NCBI GenBank assembly: GCA_025450915.1
Contig: JANWLH010000125.1
Location: 1 to 32,144 of the forward strand
Reading direction: 5' to 3'
Length of the DNA stretch: 32,144 nt
Source of the DNA: Candidatus Limnocylindrales bacterium
Lineage (GTDB): Bacteria; Chloroflexota; Limnocylindria; Limnocylindrales; CSP1-4
Part shown: positions 26,184 through 32,144 of the stretch, in pieces
Layout: every line of letters starts with the position of its first letter
Numbering within the stretch: position 1 is the stretch's first letter
Made by a program: the position numbers and the translations under genes
The notes under the pieces: model-generated
The model's database searches: none
Seen by the model: only the letters and a program-made list of their open reading frames with translations
Told to the model about the DNA's origin: nothing

Positions 26184-26829
26184 CCACGAAGTCGTCGGGC
26201 AGCTTCACGCCGGTCGAGTGGTCGGGGCAGTAGCCGTTGGGAACCTTCGCGAGGTACTGCTGGTGGTAGTCCTCGGCGAAGTAGAACTCGCCGAGCGGCA
26301 CGATCGCCGTCGTGACGTGGCCGTAGCCGGCCTTCGCCAGGTTCTGCTCGAAGGCGTCGCGTGACGCCTCGGCGATCCGCCGCTGGTTCTCGTCCGAGGT
26401 GAAGATCACCGAGCGGTACTGGGTGCCGGCATCGTTGCCCTGGCGCATGCCCTGGGTCGGATCATGGTTCTCCCAGAACATCGCGAGGAGCTGCTCGTAG
26501 GTGACCACCTTGGGGTCGAAGACGACGCGCACAGCCTCGGCATGGCCGGTCTTGCCGGTGCAGACCTCACGGTACGTCGGGTTCGGGGTGAAGCCGCCGG
26601 CGTAGCCCACGGCCGTGACGATGACCCCGGGCTTCTGCCAGAAGAGCTTCTCGTCGCCCCAGAAGCAGCCCATCGCGAACGTGGCGATCTCGCTGCCGTC
26701 GGGATAGGGCGGCTTGAGCCTTGCACCATTGACGTAGTGACGCTCGGGCACCTCGACGGCCTCGGCTCGACCGGGCAGGGCCTTGTCTGGATCGGGAAGA
26801 GATTGCTTGTTTGAATCGGTGAACCACAT
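26158..26829 (-). CDS. msrA: Peptide-methionine (S)-S-oxide reductase MsrA
   Basis: [73 protein letters not shown] 6 nt before the ATG. Confidence 0.95.
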   Translation of the reverse strand: MWFTDSNKQSLPDPDKALPGRAEAVEVPERHYVNGARLKPPYPDGSEIATFAMGCFWGDEKLFWQKPGVIVTAVGYAGGFTPNPTYREVCTGKTGHAEAVRVVFDPKVVTYEQLLAMFWENHDPTQGMRQGNDAGTQYRSVIFTSDENQRRIAEASRDAFEQNLAKAGYGHVTTAIVPLGEFYFAEDYHQQYLAKVPNGYCPDHSTGVKLPDDFVVTPLQYVD

Positions 26830-27407
26830 TGCCCGATTCTACGCGGGGTTTGTGAAGCCTTCGTGACTGGGAGGGTCCTGAGGCAGCCGGGGGCCGTTGG
26901 CGTCGATGAGATAAGCCACCCGATTACGGATTCATCAATAGCCGGCTGCGACCCCAGTCTTGGCCGAGAGACGGCCGGATTCATCGATTCGGCGCCGAAG
27001 GCGCGCACGAAAATCGAGGAATGATCGTGCCGCGGATGCGCCGAGCGGCCGTGAATGGCTGACCAACCGGTGCGGTAATCGCCTCAGGTATGTGGCGAAC
27101 GCCAGATGCGCCACAACGTTCACGAATCAGGGCAACCCAGGCCGCGAGCGCCGGTCGCCGCGGTACCACGACCAACCGTAGGCACCCGACTTCCGCGGGC
27201 CCACCGCGCCCGTGTCGATCGCCAGGGGCCCGAATCACCGCCCCGCGCGGTATTGCGCCCGTCATGCAGCGATCCGGCGCCCCGAATCGCCCGAACGACC
27301 GGCTTCGACCCGGCCCGGGCGGCCGCCCAAGGTTCGTCGTGGTATTCGCCGGTGGAGCCTCACGCGACGCAGCGCAAGCCCAGCCGCAGATCGCGCCTCC
27401 GAGGCGA

Positions 27408-27980
27408 TCAGCCTTTGGCGGCGGCTCGCAGCTCGGCCTTGTGGGCGCGCTTGCCGGCCTGGTACGTGGCCAGGGCCTCAGGCGAGTCGACGTCGCCGAG
27501 CGTCGGGTGCTTGGGGAGTGCCTCGGCGAGGCCGGCCAGCTCGAGGCCATAGCGCTTGGCGAGGACCGCGGTGATCGTGCGCGCCTTCATCTCGCCGATC
27601 CCCGGCAGGCCGAGCAGCCGCTTCTGGAGGTCGCGGGCATCCCTGGCCCCGGTCCAGACCGAGGCGGCGTCGTTGCCGTAGTCGGCAGCGATCGCGGCGC
27701 ACAGGGCCTGGACCCGGCCGGCCATCGCGCCCGGGAAGCGATGGATCGCCGGGCGTTCCTGGAAGATCCCGGCCAGCTCGCCGGGATCCATGGCGGCAAT
27801 CGCTGCCGCGTCGAGCGCCTTGCCCGTGCGCCTGGTGAGCTCGAGCGGGCCGCTGAATGCCTTCTGGACCGTGACCTGCTGGTCCAGGGTGAACCCGATC
27901 AGGAGTGCCAGCGGATCCGCGGCAATCAGCCGATCGGCGGCGTCGTCGCCGGTGTAGTGGAGGCGATCGGGAGTCTTCAT
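27408..27980 (-). CDS. HhH-GPD-type base excision DNA repair protein
   Basis: MKTPDRLHYTGDDAADRLIAADPLALLIGFTLDQQVTVQKAFSGP...RLLGLPGIGEMKARTITAVLAKRYG (HhH LPGIGEMKA). Start at ATG 27980, with TACGAT 6 nt upstream. Confidence 0.88.
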   Translation of the reverse strand: MKTPDRLHYTGDDAADRLIAADPLALLIGFTLDQQVTVQKAFSGPLELTRRTGKALDAAAIAAMDPGELAGIFQERPAIHRFPGAMAGRVQALCAAIAADYGNDAASVWTGARDARDLQKRLLGLPGIGEMKARTITAVLAKRYGLELAGLAEALPKHPTLGDVDSPEALATYQAGKRAHKAELRAAAKG

Positions 27981-28036
27981 GGACCAATCGTAATCGGCCG
28001 CGCGCCGCGGTGGGTCCGTGATCCGGGCGAATCCCG

Positions 28037-28042
28037 TAGACT
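28037..28042 (+). promoter_or_regulatory. Putative -10 element TAGACT for the helicase gene
   Basis: Lies inside the ORF-track N-terminal extension of the helicase, supporting a downstream start at TTG 28114. Confidence 0.35.
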
Positions 28043-28113
28043 CGGGCACGACCCGCCCGTCCGGCAGCCTGCCCGGCGCCGCGCTCGATGGGCGCACAGG
28101 AGCCAACACCCGC

Positions 28114-29415
28114 TTGTCGTTCGATACGCTCGGCCTCTCGGCCGACATCCTCAAGGCTGTGGCCGAAGAGGGTTACACGGAGCCGACGCCCGTCCAGGCT
28201 GAGGCCATTCCCCTGGTACTCGCCGGTCGCGACGTGCTCGCGGCCGCCCAGACCGGCACCGGGAAGACGGCCGCGTTCACGCTGCCGATTCTCGAGCGCC
28301 TCAAGGCCCAGGCGAACACCAGCTTCTCGCCCGCCCGCCACCCGGTTCGGGCGCTCGTCCTGACGCCGACCCGGGAGCTGGCGATGCAGATCGCCGAGAG
28401 CGTTGCGACCTACGGCCGCTACGTCCCGTTGCGGTCGGCGGTCGTGTACGGCGGCGTCCCCATCGATCCCCAGATCAAGGAGCTCCGCGGCGGAATCGAG
28501 ATCCTCGTGGCCACGCCGGGCCGGTTGATGGACCACATGGGCCAGCGCACGGTCAACCTGAGCCAGGTCGAGGTCCTCGTCCTCGACGAGGGCGACCGGA
28601 TGCTCGACATGGGCTTCATCCCGGACATTCGCAAGATCGTGGCCGTCCTGCCCAACCGCAGCCAGACGATGCTCTTCTCGGCAACCTTCTCCGACGAGAT
28701 CCGGCGGCTGGCGAGCGAGTTCCTGACCAATCCCGCGATCGTCGAGGTCGCCCGGCGGAACACGGCCGCCGAGAACGTCGAGCAGGTCCTCTATCCAGTC
28801 GATCGCGAGCGCAAGGAGGATCTCCTCCTCTACCTCATCCGGCGCGACCACATGGAGCAGGTCCTGATCTTCACCCGGACCAAGCTCGCCGCGAGCAGGC
28901 TGGCCTCGTACCTCGACCGGCGAGGCGTCGCCGCCGTCGCGATTCACAGCGATCGCAGCCAGCCCGAGCGCACCCGGGCCCTCGAGGACTTCAAGACCGG
29001 CGAGGTGACCTGCCTCGTCGCCACGGACGTCGCGTCACGCGGCCTCGACATCGAGGAGCTGCCGTACGTCGTCAACTTCGAGCTGCCGTTCGAGCCCCAG
29101 GACTACATCCACCGGATCGGCCGAACCGGCCGGGCGGGCGCCTCCGGTGTCGCGATCTCTCTCGTCTGCATGGACGAGGTCGAGCTCCTCAAGGGCGTCC
29201 AGCGCCTGCTCAAGCGCCAGATCCCCTACCAGGTCGTCGAGGAGTTCGTGCCCGACCGCTCGGTTGAGGTTCGCCCGCTGCGCGGCTTCGGCCCTGGCGG
29301 CCGGGCCGGCTCGGGCAATGGGCGGAGCAATGGCTTCGGCGCGGGCGCCGCCACCGCCGAGCACGGCCACGCGCACCGCAAGCCGATCCGCGGCCACTCC
29401 GGAGCCTCGAGCTAG
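28114..29415 (+). CDS. DEAD-box RNA helicase, RhlE-like
   Basis: LSFDTLGLSADILKAVAEEGYTEPTPVQAEAIPLVLAGRDVLAAAQTGTGKTAAF, PTREL, VLDEGDRMLDMGF, SAT, RGLDIEELPYVVN, HRIGRTGRAG. TTG 28114 is preferred over the ORF-track GTG 28018 by homology to RhlE N-termini and an AGGAG at 28098. Confidence 0.92.
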   Translation: MSFDTLGLSADILKAVAEEGYTEPTPVQAEAIPLVLAGRDVLAAAQTGTGKTAAFTLPILERLKAQANTSFSPARHPVRALVLTPTRELAMQIAESVATYGRYVPLRSAVVYGGVPIDPQIKELRGGIEILVATPGRLMDHMGQRTVNLSQVEVLVLDEGDRMLDMGFIPDIRKIVAVLPNRSQTMLFSATFSDEIRRLASEFLTNPAIVEVARRNTAAENVEQVLYPVDRERKEDLLLYLIRRDHMEQVLIFTRTKLAASRLASYLDRRGVAAVAIHSDRSQPERTRALEDFKTGEVTCLVATDVASRGLDIEELPYVVNFELPFEPQDYIHRIGRTGRAGASGVAISLVCMDEVELLKGVQRLLKRQIPYQVVEEFVPDRSVEVRPLRGFGPGGRAGSGNGRSNGFGAGAATAEHGHAHRKPIRGHSGASS

Positions 29416-29483
29416 GCCGTTTGCCTGGGAACCGCCGCGATGAGGCGGCCGGTTACACTGGGAGTCCCGCACTGGGATCCTGA

Positions 29484-30767
29484 ATGACCGAACCTCGCTC
29501 GCTCGGCGCGGCCGAGCTCCTCCGATCCGTCGGCCTCCTCGCCGACGGGCCGGTCCGCTGGGGCAACCCAGTCCGGGTCGGCGGCCCGGGCGTCTACCTC
29601 GTCGAGCTGGCCGCGGCCCAGAAGACGGCTCCCGTCGATCACATGCTCGTGGCCCACTGGATCGAGCGGGTTCCGACCCTGACCCTCGATGGAGCCCGGC
29701 CGACCCAGCGCGAGCTCGCCGTCCGGATGGGCGAGTTCTGGCTTCCCGACGAGACGGTCCTGTACATCGGGATGACCAACCTCTCGATCGGCGGGCGTGT
29801 CGGCGCCTTGTTGAAGACCGAGCTCGGCGACCGCCGGCCGCACTCCGGCGGCCATTGGCTCAAGACCCTGACCGTGCTGCCCGAGCTGCGGGTCTGGTGG
29901 GCCTCGACCGCGGCCCCCGAGGAGTACGAGGACGCGCTCCTGGCGGCCTTCGCCCAGGGTGTCTCGCCGGCGGCCAGGGCCGCCCTCCGCGACTCCAGCG
30001 TGGTCCTGCCGTGGGCCAACCTCCAGTCCGCCACCGACGAGCGCAAGCAGCACGGGATCAAGGGCGCGCTCCTCGTCGACGAGGCGGACGGGCCCGTCTC
30101 CAAGGCCGAGCGCCTCGCCGCCGCCGCAGCAGCCAGGAGCGGCGCGACGGCGAGCGGCAAGCGATCGGCGGCCGACCCCACCCGGCGGACGGGCGTCCTC
30201 CGCTCGAGCAGTGCCCGGCCGCGGAGCACGACACCCCGGGCCGCGACCGGCAGCCGCGCCGCCGCGGCCGCGATCAAGGCGGCCGGCCGGCCGGCCGGAC
30301 CGGCCGTCCAGCTGTCAGCCGAGGGACTCATCGCCCTGCGCGCCGAGCTCGATGAGCTGATCAACGTCCAGCGGCCGGCGATCGTCGCCCGGATCGCCGC
30401 GGCCCGCGAGCTGGGCGACCTCAAGGAGAACTCCGACTACCACGAGGCCCGGCGGGAGCAGTCCTTTGCCGAGGGCCGGATCCGCCAGCTCGAGGACCAG
30501 CTCCGCAACGCCGTGGTCGTCGAGGGCACCGGCGGCAGCGTCGTGGCGATCGGTTCGACGGTCGTCGTCGAGCGGATGGACCCCGCGGGCGCCCTCGAGA
30601 CGACCAGCTTCAAGATCGTCGGCGCTGCCGAGGCGAACCCCAGGGCCGACAAGATCTCGAACGTCTCGCCGATCGGCGCGGCCCTGGTCGGTCGCAAGCC
30701 GGGTGACGCCGTCGAGGTCGTGATCCCCTCGGGTCGCATCGGGTTCCGGATCCTCGAGGTTCACTGA
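29484..30767 (+). CDS. Fusion protein: N-terminal GIY-YIG-like nuclease domain, basic Ala/Arg/Ser-rich linker, C-terminal GreA/GreB-type transcription elongation factor
   Basis: One ORF. GIY-like GPGVYLVEL (GVY codons 29589-29597), VLYIGMTNLSIGGRVGALLKTE (YIG from 29763), candidate catalytic Glu in EEYEDALLAAF; linker about 30110-30300; GreA core LRAELDELINVQRPAIVARIAAARELGDLKENSDYHEARREQSFAEGRIRQLEDQL followed by an FKBP-like C-terminal domain. Confidence 0.8.
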   Translation: MTEPRSLGAAELLRSVGLLADGPVRWGNPVRVGGPGVYLVELAAAQKTAPVDHMLVAHWIERVPTLTLDGARPTQRELAVRMGEFWLPDETVLYIGMTNLSIGGRVGALLKTELGDRRPHSGGHWLKTLTVLPELRVWWASTAAPEEYEDALLAAFAQGVSPAARAALRDSSVVLPWANLQSATDERKQHGIKGALLVDEADGPVSKAERLAAAAAARSGATASGKRSAADPTRRTGVLRSSSARPRSTTPRAATGSRAAAAAIKAAGRPAGPAVQLSAEGLIALRAELDELINVQRPAIVARIAAARELGDLKENSDYHEARREQSFAEGRIRQLEDQLRNAVVVEGTGGSVVAIGSTVVVERMDPAGALETTSFKIVGAAEANPRADKISNVSPIGAALVGRKPGDAVEVVIPSGRIGFRILEVH

Positions 30768-30771
30768 GCGA

Positions 30772-32043
30772 GTGGGGCTCCGGTTCGTCCATACGGGCGA
30801 CCTGCACCTCGACAGTCCGTTCCTCGGCCTCGGCGAGGCGGTTCCGGAGCGGATCGAATCCTCGTTGCGTGACGCCACGTTGCGCAGCTGGGACCGGATC
30901 GTCGGGCTGGCGATCGACAGCCGGGCGGACGGTGTCCTCGTCGCTGGCGACGTCTTCGAGGGAGCCAATCGGACCCTGCGTGCGCAGGTTGCGTTCCGCG
31001 ACGGCCTCGACCGGCTCGCCCGCGAGCACATCCCGTCGTTCGTCGTCACCGGCAACCACGACCCGCTCAACGGCTGGGAGCCGGCGGTCAGCTGGCCGGA
31101 CCTCGCCCATCGCTTCCCGGCGAACACGGTTACCAGCCGGCCGATGCTGCGCGACGGGGTCGAGCTCGCCCGGGTGCACGGCATCAGCTACGGCACCCGC
31201 GACATCACCCGGAACCTGGCGGCGACCTTCCGCCGCGATGGCGACGAGCCGTTCGCGATCGGACTGCTCCACGCCAACGTCGGGGGGATCGAAGGCCATG
31301 CCAACTACGCCCCGTGCTCACTGTCCGACCTCTCGGCGAGCGGGATGGACTACTGGGCGCTCGGGCACATCCACAAGCACGGGATCCTGCGCTCCGCCGA
31401 CCCGGCGATCGTCTACTGCGGCAACCCCCAGGGTCGTGACCCGGGCGAGACGGACCCGCGCGGCTGCTACCTGGTCGACGTCGACGAGCACGGACACGTC
31501 GCGGCCGAGTTCCAGGCGATGGACGTCGTCCGCTGGCAGCGGCTGAGCGTCTCGATCGACGGTGTCCCGACCGAGGAAGCCCTGATCGAGGCCGTCGGCG
31601 ACGCCATCGAGGCGGCCGCCGACGCCGCCGGTCGATCGATCGTGGCCCTCGTCACGCTCACCGGCCGCGGCCCGCTCCATGGATCACTGCGCCGGACGGC
31701 GGTCCTCCACGACCTGCACGAGCTGGTTCGCCAGCGCTTCGGGGCCGGCGAGCCTTTCGCCTGGCTCGAGACGCTCCGCGATCAGACCCGGCCGTCGATC
31801 GACCTGGCGGCCCGGCGCGAGGCCGGCGACCTCCTCGGCGAAGCGCTCCGCGAGTTCGAGCGCAGCCGGAACGCCCTCCGCCAGGGCCAGGAGGCCGATC
31901 TCCATGACCTCCTCGCCGACCTCTACGACCAGCCCCGGGTTCGGCGGGCCCTCGCCGGTGCGCAGCCATCGACGACCGACCTCCTCGCCGATCTCGATGC
32001 GGCCGAAGCCCGGGTGATCGACCTGCTCGACGAGGCCGGCTAG
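30772..32043 (+). CDS. DNA repair exonuclease, SbcD/YhaO-like metallophosphoesterase
   Basis: LRFVHTGDLHLDSPF, GVLVAGDVFEG, FVVTGNHDPLNGW, IGLLHANVGG, DYWALGHIHKHGIL. Confidence 0.9.
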   Translation: MGLRFVHTGDLHLDSPFLGLGEAVPERIESSLRDATLRSWDRIVGLAIDSRADGVLVAGDVFEGANRTLRAQVAFRDGLDRLAREHIPSFVVTGNHDPLNGWEPAVSWPDLAHRFPANTVTSRPMLRDGVELARVHGISYGTRDITRNLAATFRRDGDEPFAIGLLHANVGGIEGHANYAPCSLSDLSASGMDYWALGHIHKHGILRSADPAIVYCGNPQGRDPGETDPRGCYLVDVDEHGHVAAEFQAMDVVRWQRLSVSIDGVPTEEALIEAVGDAIEAAADAAGRSIVALVTLTGRGPLHGSLRRTAVLHDLHELVRQRFGAGEPFAWLETLRDQTRPSIDLAARREAGDLLGEALREFERSRNALRQGQEADLHDLLADLYDQPRVRRALAGAQPSTTDLLADLDAAEARVIDLLDEAG

Positions 32044-32046
32044 GCG

Positions 32047-32144
32047 ATGCGGATCGACGAGATCGCGGTCGATGGCTTCGGCCTGCTCCGTGACCGGCGC
32101 CTGGAGCCGGCACCCGGCCTCACCCTGATCCGCGGCGAGAACGA
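32047..32144 (+). CDS. AAA-type ATPase, YhaN/SbcC-like (partial, runs off the window end)
   Basis: MRIDEIAVDGFGLLRDRRLEPAPGLTLIRGENE: RecF/SbcC-type N-terminus, starting 3 nt after the SbcD-like stop. Confidence 0.75.
   Translation, partial: MRIDEIAVDGFGLLRDRRLEPAPGLTLIRGEN

Noticed and set aside
28018-28113. N-terminal extension of the helicase in the ORF track
   Set aside because: Contains a putative -10 (TAGACT 28037-28042). The homologous N-terminus (MSFDTLGLS...) begins at TTG 28114.
1-32144. rRNA, tRNA or CRISPR array
   Set aside because: No recognisable rRNA core sequences, tRNA T-loop/anticodon patterns in the intergenic regions, or regularly spaced direct repeats with unique spacers.

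Overview
32 kb of high-GC bacterial chromosome, densely packed with short intergenic gaps. The gene content resembles a Chloroflexota/actinobacterial-type genome, but that placement is inference only. I support about 31 protein-coding genes. No rRNA, tRNA, CRISPR array or intact mobile element was recognised. Most genes are housekeeping: glgC, M23 peptidase, A24 prepilin peptidase, pepA, adenosine deaminase, HAD phosphatase, ccsB, cis-prenyltransferase, class II RNR nrdJ, PAC2 protein, aquaporin, msrA, HhH-GPD glycosylase, DEAD-box helicase and a YhaO/YhaN (SbcD/SbcC-like) pair. The strongest unusual signals are: (1) a single ORF joining a GIY-YIG-like nuclease domain to a complete GreA-type elongation factor, directly upstream of the SbcD/SbcC-like pair; (2) a control region upstream of nrdJ with a tandem NrdR-box pair 31 bp apart, a TTGACG-N17-TAATCT promoter, helically phased TCCAC (DnaA-box-like) repeats and a long structured leader; (3) many genes with a TANNNT hexamer 6-7 nt before the start codon, suggesting leaderless transcription, including a 22-bp divergent intergenic region with overlapping -10 elements; (4) a translationally overlapping HipA-like kinase/DUF3037 pair; (5) a probable one-base frameshift in a membrane protein; (6) hairpins built around convergent stop codons. 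All motif and family calls were made by eye, with no database search.
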